Assembly: GCA_029948255.1 (NCBI GenBank)
Contig: JALIZF010001248.1
Span: forward strand, 1-64,000
DNA: 64,000 nt
Direction: 5' to 3'
DNA from: Telmatactis stephensoni
Lineage: Eukaryota > Cnidaria > Anthozoa > Actiniaria > Isophelliidae
Of the stretch, positions 1-10,985 are shown piece after piece. How positions within the stretch are numbered: the stretch's first letter is position 1; the number at the start of each line of letters is the position of its first letter. A program made the position numbers and the translations under genes. The notes under the pieces were generated by a model that worked only from the letters and a program-made list of their open reading frames with translations, was not told where the DNA came from and searched no databases.

Positions 1-42
1 GACTCGTTTTTCATGTGGCTTGTGTTTGTTGGATATATTGGT
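1..42 (+). CDS. possible 3' end of an exon cut by the window edge
   Basis: The first 42 bases can be read as an open, hydrophobic stretch (DSFFMWLVFVGYI) that runs into a strong donor-like sequence, GTAAGTATAG, at 43. This could be the end of a membrane-protein exon. Nothing downstream on this strand before the ANKAR gene looks like its continuation, so it may equally be chance. Confidence 0.15.
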
Positions 43-653
43 AAGTATAGACAATGTTTATCTTTATTTTTCTCATTCAACCAGGCACAGCTTTTATTTT
101 TACCTGTCACTACACTACTGGGGGAAATTTGTAAAAAAGATGTGAAATACACGTGAAAATTATTTTTGAATTTAATTAGTCATTTAACAAAGAGCCAATG
201 AGTCCAGATGTGACTACAAAGACTGTTTTGTTTGTTCAGTAACCTCAAAACGTTTAGGAATAGAAAGTTGTGGTTTGCCTAGTTTGTCATTTTCTTCTTT
301 GTAATATATAATTTGGAGGACTTTTTGGAGCACTTTCATCATTCTCGTAGACTCCATATTGACAGAACAATTATAATTATTTTTTCCTCGAAAACATTCT
401 TTCTTTCTTTCCGTTTTCTATTTGTTTTTGTGGTTTGTTTGTTTAGTTTAAATGCTTTGCTTGTTTACTTATCATTTGACCAGTAACCACATGTCCTCTT
501 AGAGGGCTTTTATTTGTTTGTGTTGAGCCTTCTGGGCCACCGTACTGTAGCCACATGCACTTAATAAGCGCTTATTTTTAGAATAGGTGTAATTGCGCTC
601 CATAAAGCGTACGCGTGTTATTCATTGAAGAAATTTTTTCATGAGTTCCTGAA
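43..653. other. non-coding stretch, no recognised feature
   Basis: AT-rich sequence with T-runs and no frame of note. It ends at the target-site duplication of the foldback element that starts at 661. Confidence 0.5.
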
Positions 654-660
654 CAACCAG

Positions 661-1080
661 CCCCGGGGGGGACTCCGATCGGAAATGGACGGGGATGCTC
701 GTCGTACCTTTTAGGGGTCAAAATCAGCGATCTGGTACCTTTTAGGGTGTCTCAGACTTTAGTGGACTACCTGAGACCTGGCTGGTACCTTTTAGGGTGA
801 TTTTTTCCTCCATCAACGATTAAATACTGGAAACAAAGATCGGATTGCACGACCATCAAATTGTTCGCATATAAATAGACACAATTGATCGCTTGATTGA
901 CTTAAATTTGCAAAATGTTAAATTTAGTGTTTTTGAGTTGGTACCTTTTAGGGGTAAAAACATGTATTGCCACGCCCACCCCAGATATGACTTCGGTACC
1001 TTTTAGGGGTCATTTTTAAAATTTCCGACGAGCATTCCCGTCCTCTTATATCATGTTATATATAGGAGTCCCCCCCCGGG
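661..1080. mobile_element. foldback MITE, GCTCGTCG family, copy 1
   Basis: A 420-bp element with inverted ends (CCCCGGGGGGGACTCC at the left; GGAGTCCCCCCCCGGG at the right), flanked by a 7-bp direct repeat CAACCAG at 654-660 and 1081-1087. Inside each end is GCTCGTCG/CGACGAGC. The middle carries several direct copies of a GGTACCTTTTAGGGG-like unit. A second copy lies at 33044-33431 in the opposite internal orientation. No ORF is present, so it is non-autonomous; the superfamily is not clear. Confidence 0.8.
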
Positions 1081-1125
1081 CAACCAGCTAGTGGATCTAT
1101 ATTTGAAAATATTATAACGTTAATA

Positions 1126-1330
1126 ACTCAAAAGGGGTCTTAAGGTCTGACTGGTTTTTTTTTAGGCATTAACGCACGGTGTGTAAGTTGACCCCGTCTG
1201 GTGACACTCTTCCCTGCAATCATACCTGGTCCAAGTACAAACACCTTATACGCAGAGACATACATCCCATAATGCATTTCTTCCGCTGTATTAGACACAG
1301 CCGAAGAAATGAACATGGGATCGCTAGACA
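1126..1330 (+). repeat. degenerate end of the 2.2-kb TIR element
   Basis: Aligns by eye, with many substitutions, to the left end of the elements at 58809 and 63855. Shared words include AAAAGGGGTCTTA, TAACGCACGGTG, CTGGTCCAAG and CATCCCATAATGCATTTCTT. It is an old, truncated copy. Confidence 0.65.
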
Positions 1331-1436
1331 TCCAGTAGTATACAGTGATTTTCCAAGCCTTTCAACTGAACGGCATTTGGAGGCTCAGTCTTTATTTAGG
1401 AGTTGTTTCTATTGTCACCGCTATTGTGATTCCACT

Positions 1437-1497
1437 TGAGTTTTGAACATTTTATGATGTCAAGAGCGTGTCAACAAGAGGACAGACAACTCAAATC
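1437..1497 (+). repeat. half-copy of the 14287-14463 foldback element
   Basis: Matches the right arm of the foldback at 14287-14463, including TTTTGAACATTTTATGA and GAGGACAGACAACTCAAA. Only one arm is present. Confidence 0.6.
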
Positions 1498-1499
1498 TT

Positions 1500-2530
1500 C
1501 AATTTGCAAAATAATTTGTTATTGTACCGTGAATTTGTGTTTTCCGATTTAGCGGACTTTCCGCTGAAAACTGTTGAACATTGCATTTCCGTATCCTTAT
1601 CATGTCGTGAAGTTATTGATTCGGTATGGGAGGATGGTTTGGCTGCTACGTATTTGATTGGTGATATTTTAGAAACATCTAGCTCCAAATCTTTTAAGAC
1701 TTAAAAGGCCTGGACACACGATAGACTGACATCCCTGTAAGCTTTTGCAACGTCGCGCGCAACATGAACACTGTGCGTCCGCTCTGCAATGTTGCGCGCG
1801 CTTCAGGTCGTTTTACAACTGCTGCTTCTGGTTGATTCGAGAACTAACAGCTACCAATTGTGACGTTAGTTGTGAGGTTTTTGCACCGAGGATCAGCCCC
1901 TAAATAAGGTGTCCATTCAACAGCAACAAGAGATTATGGCCTCTCTGCTGCGCGGAACATCGTTGCGTACGTTGTTGCAAGTTGTCTCGTGTAACGCCAC
2001 CTTTATGAGCAACTGTACTTTAAGGAAGACCACGGTTTTGAAAGCGGACTGTCGACAGTTATTTTACAGCCGAATTATAGTGTTTTAAGATGCGGAACTA
2101 ATCTCTCTAGCTTTCAAAAAAAGTTGATGTGCTTATATGTCACTGAGCTGTTATGACGATTGAAAGAATTTTTTAACTTTTTAGACATACCGGCCTTTTG
2201 TCGCCGTCGCTTTCTTTTCAACAAACTTGTTTGGAATAAGAAGAGATGGACAAGCCGAAATAAATCTTTAGTACTGATCTTTAGGGGCCAAAAAAGACCT
2301 TTCAGTAAGGCACAAAAATAGTGAATGAAAGCTATATTGTTAATTCCTTTGTGCTGTCTTAGCTCGTTTGTTGCCGAAGGACTCTTTATAATTCCAGTTT
2401 TAAAACAGGACTGAGTTTCAGCTTAAAAGTTTTAAATTTTCTCTCTCTTGCTTAGAAACTATGACATGTATGATTCAATAGCATTGTGATTCTTGTTTGA
2501 TTCTATCATTTTAGGGTTATGAAACAAAAT
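1500..2530. other. non-coding region with decayed repeats
   Basis: There are no supported genes. The part from about 1703 to 2006 begins GGCCTGGACACACGA and contains several TTGCGCGCG/CGCGCGCAA words, which also occur near 43420-43520, so it is probably an old repeat. A 78-codon open frame at 1468-1704 has no recognisable domain. Confidence 0.4.
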
Positions 2531-2537
2531 AATTTAT

Positions 2538-2700
2538 AGCGGAGCTCCCGCGCGGGCCGAAGGCCCGCGCGAGCGGAGCACCATACCTAAGAAAAAATGG
2601 TAACCCATCGAGCTGATTTTTCATGGACCGACACAGGAAGCCCAGTGTCCGTACGTACGTACATACGTACGTCCCTGTACATCCCACAGGGGTAACCGCT
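2538..2700. repeat. GC-rich palindromic repeat
   Basis: A GC-rich hairpin (CGCGCGGGCC-GAA-GGCCCGCGCG at about 2550-2572) is followed by a run of overlapping GTACGTACGTAC words. The composition is very unlike its AT-rich surroundings. This kind of sequence is familiar to me as an interspersed repeat in coral genomes, from memory and not checked. Confidence 0.5.
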
Positions 2701-3560
2701 GGCCAATTTACAGTTTCCTTGCAGTTTTAACTTGCAAAACTTAAAAATATTACTCTAGAAACCTCGTAAAAATTTAGCGATTTTCATGATCATTAATCTG
2801 TGCCAATCTTGACAGGTTAAAGCGAAAAACAACGTGCATTTGAATTTTTTCGGGCCCGGTGTCATTTCAAAAACTGCTCGAAAGACGAAGGACACAGAGA
2901 GCATTTTCAAAGTTGGACGACTTTTTAGTTGGATTTGTAGCTTCAAAAAACTTCTCATAATGAACGAGTCATCGAGGTCGTGTATTCTTCGTTTCGTGAA
3001 GATGCCTTCAGTAAAGCTGCTTAAAAATCTAGCCAAAGTTGGCAATCAAGAATCATCTGCATTGAGCGTGAAACAAGGATCTAGGACTATGCTTCTAAAG
3101 ACAACAATTAGGAAAGCACTTCAAGGTAAAGACCTTGGCCAGAAAATGATGTCAAAACGTCTCTTGTACCTATATTTGATCTTTTATCTTTTATTTGGGA
3201 TTGATGTCTTTAAAAAAATAAACTTTTATGCACGTTGAACTGTGGCCAAGTTTAAACAAACACTCGATCAAGCTACATAAAATGTACAACGACATTTGTT
3301 TTACGGTGAACTTTTTGCACTAGTTCTAATAATAATAAAATAAGTAAAAAAATGATTTTGAACTTATTTCAACCCCACTAATGTGTAAATACAGCTCAAG
3401 TTTGGGTCTGGAATTTAATGAAAAAAATTGACAGGAATAAAAGAAGGAATTTTGCATGCTCTGTCAGTGAACCCTACGAGACCTTAAATGCATGCAGACT
3501 GAAAATGCTTAATTCCTTGTTTTCTTGTAATGTCGAGTGGCTGTTTTTATAGTCACTTAA
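2701..3560. other. non-coding stretch with overlapping spurious frames
   Basis: Open frames of 134 codons (+, 2834-3238) and 96 codons (-, 2755-3045) overlap antisense. Neither shows a domain or splice context. It may continue the repeat just upstream. Confidence 0.35.
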
Positions 3561-3569
3561 AACTGTATT

Positions 3570-4370
3570 ATCAGTGTAATCTGGAAGAGACAAGTGGGAG
3601 ACAAGTATTCACCTAGCTAGTGTGTCATTCTATTCCACATTAAATAACAAAACAACAACAACAACCACAAAAAAAACAAGATATGTCACAAATTTAATAT
3701 AGTAAAGACAGACACATGAAGATATGTTGTTCTGTAATATTCAGGATGTTGAAAAGGTTTAATTACTTGTATCAATTTAAAAAAGGGTTTGGAGATTTTG
3801 CTTTATATTTCTGAAATTATGAACCACTGCAAAGTCAGTTATGAAATCTGACAGTGAATCTGAATATTAAAATTCACTGTAATAAAGGTCACTGAGCTTA
3901 CAAGCCCACTATACAAACCAAAACCAAAACTTATCGTAAAAATGCTTTTACAATTACCACAGGAAATCCAATTCATTTGAATCAAGAACATAAAAATATT
4001 GAAATTGAAATTGGAGCTCTGCTTTTAGGTAGTAGTTGTTTTGAGTTGTTTTACAATTTCATCTAAAGTCATAATTAGTGGAACCTGGAAGAGAGAATTC
4101 TTGTTTTGTGTAAAGACAACTATTTATCTGTGTCATTCTATTCTACATAGTACAAAAACCAGATGCCACAATACTGTCAAGACAGAAAAATCTAAATATA
4201 ATGTTCTGCAATGTTAAATTGTTTAATTGAAGGATGTTGAAATCAGGTTGAACAGTATTTATGTGAATGAAATCAGTTTGAGGGATTTTTGCATTCTATT
4301 TCTGAGAATTATGAACCACTACTTCAAAGTCAATTATAAAATCTGACTGAATCTGAATAAGCATCACTAT
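3570..4370 (+). repeat. two diverged direct repeats of about 300 bp
   Basis: About 3574-3870 and 4078-4365 align in the same orientation. Shared blocks are CTGGAAGAGA, GTGTCATTCTATTC, TTATGAACCACT, CAAAGTCA.TTAT and AAATCTGAC. The period is about 500 bp. This is an old tandem duplication or two copies of one repeat family. Confidence 0.6.
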
Positions 4371-5443
4371 GGTGACTGAGGCTGAAAGCCTTATAATTTT
4401 CAGGAGACTGAAGGGCAAGAAATAAAGCTTGACCTATAATCTTTATTTCGACTTTTACAACAAAATAGCAGCAAGTGATAACATCTGCGCATGTCTCCAA
4501 CTTCTATTGTCTTGGACAAATGGATAATTTTGCAAGGATAATTTCTAGCTGTTGGCACTTTTACATTCGACTGTAATGCTCCGAAAACCTTTGGGGAGAC
4601 TATATACAACTCTCTTTGTAAGAGAGGTAGCACTAAACCAGGTTAAATTGTAATTTAGGCCACTTCCGTCCAGCGGTTCGCGCATACTCGTCATGTTATC
4701 ACTTGCTGTTCAACAAAATGCAATCTTTGTTTGCCTATTACCACAGGAAGCCCAATTCATTTAAATCAAAAACATCAAAAAATAAAACAAAGTATTTAAA
4801 ATTATTTTTATATTTAAATGGGAGCTCCGCTATTAGGTAGTACCTAATTTTTATATTAGAAAATTTTGTTGTTGTTGCAATCCTCAAGATTTCAAAAAAT
4901 TGTTTCACACCAGTGAGCTGTCCGGATAAGTCCGGTTTTCGGAGTCCGGATGAAAATATCAGAACCTCTCGCGAGCCAATCAGAGCGCGAGATTTCTTTG
5001 GTGACCGGATGGAAAAAAGATAGAAAAACTATCCAATCACATTACAGTAACTTACTTGTTATCGTTTGATCGCAAATCGCTTTAGAAATAGATCGATGAA
5101 GAATTTGCGAGAAAAAAATACCGTGATATAACTTTTACAAACTTGTTTCAGTACATTTTCATTGACAAGAAGAAAAGTTGATTATATTTTCTTGAACAAG
5201 GACTGTGATTTTGACGAAGATTGATGTTTTTATGCAAATCTTACGTTTCGGTTGTTTGGCTTGACGTCCTAGCAACGAGGCCTTCATGATCAAGACAACA
5301 AGAAAACTTGTATTTCACCGGAGTTACATGATGACAAGAAAGTAAATTCTATTATTTGATAACTTAGTTATCTTTGTAGTAAGAAATACTCGATGGTTTT
5401 TACGTGGAACAAAGAAATGAACAGTTAGCACGTCATTTCGACA
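4371..5443 (+). promoter_or_regulatory. upstream region of the ANKAR-like gene
   Basis: No coding sequence is supported. There is a CRE-like TGACGTC at 5262-5268 followed closely by AGCAAC at 5271-5276, which resembles half of an RFX X-box. An in-frame TAG lies 15 bases before the ATG at 5444, so the coding region does not extend upstream in this exon. No TATA box was identified. Confidence 0.3.
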
Positions 5444-8400
5444 ATGGACGAATTTGACGAGAATGGTTGGGCACACGTCCACCATGCAGCCTTCAATGGC
5501 TATCATAAAAGTGTTTCAAGGTTCGTGAAAAGTAAAGAAGATCAGCTCGACCTCGAAACTCAAGATGGCCAACAAAGTACGCCGTTTCTTTTAGCGTGTA
5601 CGAGTGGTGCTTTGGAAACTGTACAACTTTTAGTTGAGCTTGGTGCTAACCTTACCGTTACAAATCGAGATTCTCAAGGAGCTGTGATTTTAGCTGCTTT
5701 AAATGGACACATACACGTTCTAGAGTACTTTTTAGTGTTAAATAACGATACTTTATCGGTATGGAAAGACCTAATAAAAGGTCTGTCAGTTCAAGATGTT
5801 GATACCGCCGCTGCAAAGGCCTTGGTGGAACTCACTTTAGAGGAACGGTCCAGTAATCACCAATCTTTTGTCAATGACGATGGAATTAAAGCAGTTGTAG
5901 GAGTTCTTAAGAGTTCTAGTGCAAGTGAAGAGGCTAAAATTTATGCTCTCTCGATACTTTTGAACACTGTGCATTTTCCACCAGCCAAAGAGAAATTAGG
6001 AGAGCTTGGAATTCCTGCTATTATTAACCAGCTCAAGGAATCTAAAAGAACACTATATCTTAGTGCATCGATATTGCTTGGAGAATTAGCAGATACGCAT
6101 AAAAACAAACAGGTTATTGCTAGTAATAATGGAGTGGATGCCTTAATATACTTGCTGCAAAATATCAATGATGAAGAAGTTGTTGGATGTGTATTGAGCA
6201 CGATAAAAAATCTTGCTGATTCAAATGCAGAGATTCAGACTCTGATTGGCAACAACAAAACTACAATGAAGTCATTTGTTGATTTATTAACTATTATCAA
6301 GAATAAGCATGTGTTAGCAACTGTTGCTAAGACCATTGGAATGTTAGTGAAATCCCACAGTGCAAATCAAGATGGGTTTGTCAGTGAGGGAGGTATTCCA
6401 CCGTTGATGGAGTTGATGAAAATCAAAAGTAGAGAATGCCAGTTTGCAGTGGTTGAAGCAATACAAGCTCTGTGTGAAAAGAATGAAAATAATCAAAGCA
6501 TTGTGACTGATCTTGGTTGTGTCATGGTTTTAATGAGGCAATTAAAAAGATCACGACAGCCAGACATGAGGAAATTGACTGCCAGTGCATTGTGGGCCAT
6601 TGCAGGGACTAAGAACAATCAAAAAGATCAATAGCCAATGAAATTGGTGTAAATATGTTACTAGAGTTTTTGTCAGAAAATCTTCCACAGAGTCTGCAAT
6701 TCATAGGATCTGAAGCTTTGGGTGTACTGGCCGATGGAGTTCATAATAAAAGGAATGAGATAGCAGAGGCTAATGGTGTTATGCCATTAGTACGACAAAT
6801 GACAAGGATCTCTACACCAGGCTACATTGTGTTAAGTGTGTTAAGAACTCTGAGATCTCTGTGTTTATCTATAGGGTTTAGACCTCACTTACAGAACCAG
6901 AAAGCTGTTTCACAAGAAGGTGGAATCAAGTATTTAATCAGGTTTATGGTGCATGCAAGACAGGAAATTATTAAAGTAGAGTCAGCCTATACACTTGGTA
7001 GTGTTGCCCTTGGCAACAGTGACAATATGAAGGAAGTGACTGAACACAGAGATTTTAGTTTCCTTCACGTTTTACATCTTCTTTATGATGAAGATGAAGA
7101 AGTTGCCCTACTAGCTGGTGCTGCTCTGTCTCTGTTTGCATACAACAATGTGGCTAATCAGAAAGCTATTGCAGTTTCAGGTGGTGTACGATATCACTCA
7201 TTTACTCCATTCTTAGAGTCCAAAGACCTCAGGCAAGTGGCCCATGCAGCATTTCAAATCATTATTTTATCACGTATAATTCCTGATGAAGACCAGTCTA
7301 TTACTTGTGCTGGTGGTATCAAACTCCTAGTATCATTGCTGGAAACACAGTCAGAAGACATCCAGACCCTGGCAGCAAATTTCCTTGGTGGACTTGCACA
7401 TTCCAGGGCTGGCATTCCTGGTGCTATTATCTCTATTGGTACCATCAGTCTACTGGCTAATCTACTCATGTCTCCATATGAGACTGTCCAAGCATCAGCA
7501 GCTGTCACTCTTGGCTTTCTTAGCTATGACAAAGTGGGTGAGCGCCAGTTGTTGAACATTTGCCGACATGATCCATTTCTTTACAAGGTCTTACAGTTCC
7601 ATGCAAGCAAAGTAAAACTGTCTCCAGATTTTGTGGAAAGATGGCAGCACTACAAGAAAGTTGGCTTACCACCAATAATGTAAGTGTAATTTTAGGCTGC
7701 CATTGTTACCCCCCAAGAATGACACAACTTACACAGAGAATAATGAAGGATTTCCTGTGAAAATTACCTAAGTGACTTTTTGATGGATATTCTGAGATTA
7801 ATTTTTCCAGCATAGCAAAGTTAATTATACCATATATTTTATGCCATTGAAAAAATATCATAAAAATTGACTTAGGCCATTTTCATATGGAACCCTTTAA
7901 TTTTTGTACATGACAATTCACTGATTGGCCCCTAGCTGTCACGTGGAGTATTTCATGTTACAATCACAAAATTGTTTGGACATTGTCATGAAATTGTTGA
8001 ATATTAAGTACAAACTTTTCCATAGTTTTTCGACTTGAAATAACTTGATTCACAGCTGCTGTTTTGTTTGTTTTTATAAAACTATAGTTCTAACCTTAGT
8101 TTGAAACAGTATTTTCAGCAATTCTTTAGATAAACAAATGCCCAAATTGAGCTGGAAAAGTCTGTACATTTGTACAATAATTCAGTGATGTCTGAACAAT
8201 TTCATGACCATAACATGAAATACTTGACAGCTAGGGGCCAAACAGTGAATTAGTGAATGAATAGCAAATTATTGATAGTTCAAATGTCAGAATTAATCAT
8301 TGAATGTGAAAAATAAATGAATGCCAGTAGTGAATTACCCTTGGTGAATTATATGACTGCGAACAATAAAATGAATCAATAAAATGAATAGACAGATAGA

Positions 8401-8797
8401 CAAATAGTGAACGAGTCAATGATTGAGTGATTGATAGAGAAAAGGGAAATGGAAATGTTTTCAGCACATTCATATCATTTGAAATTCTATAAATTGTATG
8501 TCACACACTTCTGAAAGATATCAAATTTATGCCAAGTACAAGGTGACAAAATTTTAGATAATTAATATCATTTTATTATTGTTATTATTTATTGTTCTAA
8601 ATTTATTTTACAGTAATAAACCTGGCCATCTTACTGAGGTCAAAAAGATGGTATCAACACAGTTTGCTTTGGAAGGTGAGCGGACATTCACTGTCATGAG
8701 CACCAACACTACGTCTCCTGGTGGATTAGGGTCAGAAGAACGTAAGGTATCTGCTTCAACAAGAACAGGGACAATAATGAAACTACCCATAGCCTGA
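5444..8797 (+). CDS. ANKAR: ankyrin and armadillo repeat-containing protein (ANKAR-like)
   Basis: Exon 1 is 5444-7679 and exon 2 is 8614-8797, with a GT-AG intron (GTAAGT at 7680; TTTTACAG ending at 8613). An isoleucine codon is split across the junction. The start is fixed by an in-frame TAG just upstream. Residues 1-110 hold about three ankyrin repeats (for example GWAHVHHAAFNGY and DSQGAVILAALNGH). The rest is a run of armadillo repeats with typical segments such as EGGIPPLMELM and SGGVRYHSF. The last 60 residues, in exon 2, are polar and look disordered. One base is missing in the A-run at 6621-6625: the frame stops there and the homologous frame resumes at once. Counting that base the gene encodes about 806 residues. 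Human ANKAR is much longer at the N-terminus. ARM/ANK proteins are scaffolds; the exact role here is unknown. Confidence 0.85.
6621..6625 (+). other. single-base frameshift in the ANKAR-like gene
   Basis: After AGTKNNQK the reading frame runs into TAG, while the +1-adjusted frame continues as an uninterrupted ARM repeat (RSIANEIGVNMLLEF). There is no splice signal here. The lesion is one A too few in a homopolymer. Confidence 0.85.
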
Positions 8798-9700
8798 TTT
8801 GTATTTGGGGTGAATATTTGTATCAACAGTTTGAATATCAGTAACAGGTCAGCTTAAATCAAGAGACCATAATACTAAGATACATGTAGTAATATGGTCT
8901 CTTGCTTAAATATAATATAAAGTAACTGATTTACATAGTGCAGGGTGTCATACAAAGTCTGTTCTATTGCTTAGTCCCAGAAGATATCCATACCTGGGGG
9001 AGGGGGAGGAAGAAGGGGGAGGGGGAGGAAGGAGGGGAGGGGAGAAAGGAGGGGGAGGGGAGAAAGGTCTGGAAAGAACAAAGTTACAGAGATTGAAGAA
9101 AATTGAAAGTTTCAGGGGATAGGGTGGTCTTTTTATAAATTCCCTCCGTAGTGGGTTATGGGTATTTCATGGAACTACACATTGTACATACAAACACAAA
9201 GTTTTATAAAAGTTGTATCATAAAATAACATAAACAATGTCTGCACAACATGACATTAGCAAATTCAAAATACTGCAAGTTCCAGTGTTGTGCATGCTTG
9301 TGATCTTGAGCACACACATGGATGCTAAACTATAGTGAGCTACCAAGACTACTTTGGTAGCTAAAACTTCACTTTGAAAATGAAGATTATTGTAACAGAG
9401 GAACAAAAGTCAAAGTCATGTACTACATGTATAAGAATGTTATACGTGTTATTGCAAGGTGCTTGGTTTATTTTAAACCATTTATTGTTGTAGCACAAGT
9501 TGTAATTTATTACCAGTGGTGCTTGCAGTTTATATAACCACTTTACAGAATGCATTGTATTACATAAATTTCTACTAGATGAAAGCTTACTAGTCATTTA
9601 CTGGCTGCAGTGTTATTTTCATAAAACAATGGAATATAAATTTATAAGCTCTAAATAATGGTCCTAAATTATGTTATATGTTGTTGGTATATAAAGACCT
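8798..9700. other. 3' flank of ANKAR with G-rich tract and small hairpin
   Basis: A short imperfect hairpin built on GAGACCATAATA is at about 8862-8904; a related one is at 51788-51815. A purine-rich GGGGGAGGAGG tract lies at about 8996-9066 and could form G-quadruplexes. No gene was seen. Confidence 0.45.
8996..9066 (+). repeat. G-rich purine tract
   Basis: Irregular repeats of GGGGGAGG and GGGGAGAAAGG on the + strand, with many runs of four or five G. Confidence 0.85.
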
Positions 9701-10268
9701 GGCCAAATGGGAAATGTTCAAGATGACCGTACATGATCAAACATTGTTGGGTGATCCAACATTTTGTTATTTGGCCACCTTGTTTGGTGGTGTTTGATGT
9801 TCTTTGATGGAGCATCAAACATGTTTGCTAGAATTTGAACGCCATCAAACATTCAATCAGACAATATCAAAAATTTCTTTGGTAATCGTGAACAATCTGC
9901 ACCATACAGTAAGTGGTTGGTAACTCTGTTCGCCGACCACTTACCGTTCCCTTACCGTCACCTTACTGTTACCTTGCTGTTATCTTACCGACCACATCAG
10001 CTTCCGTATATTTTATTTCAAATTTGGCAGTATATTCGACAACAAAATTGTGTTTTTGTCGAGTTACTGATTTTGACTGGGTTCGGTTTGTTCTCATGTT
10101 TGATGGGCAATGTTGGATTCATTTGGCCAGCCAAAACAAACATGTTTGATGTACGTATGCATACTAAGTTTACTTATTCCCTTGTATCCATACTGATACA
10201 GCCTGATTTTATAGCCCATAATACTTTTGATTGCTGTTGTTTGCGGTGATGTTTGATGCCATTTGGCC
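9701..10268. mobile_element. MITE-like element with GGCCAAATGG ends
   Basis: Inverted termini GGCCAAATGG (9701) and CCATTTGGCC (ending 10268). The subterminal region is rich in alternating CATCAAACAT/TGTTTGATG words. The open frames inside (9913-10249) have no domains. No convincing target duplication could be assigned. Confidence 0.5.
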
Positions 10269-10985
10269 ACCCGTAAAAATAATGTTAGAGGACCAAATGG
10301 GTGGGAATAATAAAAAGAAATATCATATAATTATCTTATATAAGACAAACAGATTCCATTTTTCCTTGTATTTGTACTCTAATAGATGCACTGAACTTCC
10401 TCTTATGGCATACTTATTTGTTGTCGCCACATTTGGATGTCACCTCTGCACTGATAAAATACAGATGCATGGAAAAATGGATTCTATTTGTTAATTAGAG
10501 CATCTTTACTTGACCTATGGCATTGATATTAGGGAAATGAATGACTTTTTTGTATGAATCGGTAAACTTTAAGTCCATTGTTTTCTTTTGCTGTATGTCA
10601 TTCAAAGGTTAAGTAAAATTGGTCTAATTCCAATTTTATAGTTATACAGACTACACATTACATGCTTTTAGAGTTTGTAGTCTATAGTGGTATATTCAGG
10701 GAAGTTTGTGTGTGAATAAGTGTGTCTTATATATAATTATGTTTTTGAAAAAAAAATAAACGTGTTGATTTATGAGCTACATGCAGGGTACATGTATAAC
10801 TGGACAAATTATAGTCTAAAAGGATTTGACTCTAAAGCAAAATATGCAATATGGAATACTGACTACTCTTGCAAAGTCAACAAATTTGTTCACCTAGATG
10901 TTCAGTCTGTACATTCCAATGAATGGTCCATTCAAGTCACTGTATGAGACAAGTGCCCATCTTCATGTTTTCCAAAATCACTGCT
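10269..10985. other. intergenic region between convergent ANKAR and CIAO2B
   Basis: AT-rich. It contains the presumed 3' UTR of CIAO2B (which runs leftward). No other feature was recognised. Confidence 0.4.

Noticed and set aside
2834..3238. 134-codon open frame
   Set aside because: No domain, no splice context, antisense frame of similar length, adjacent to a repeat.
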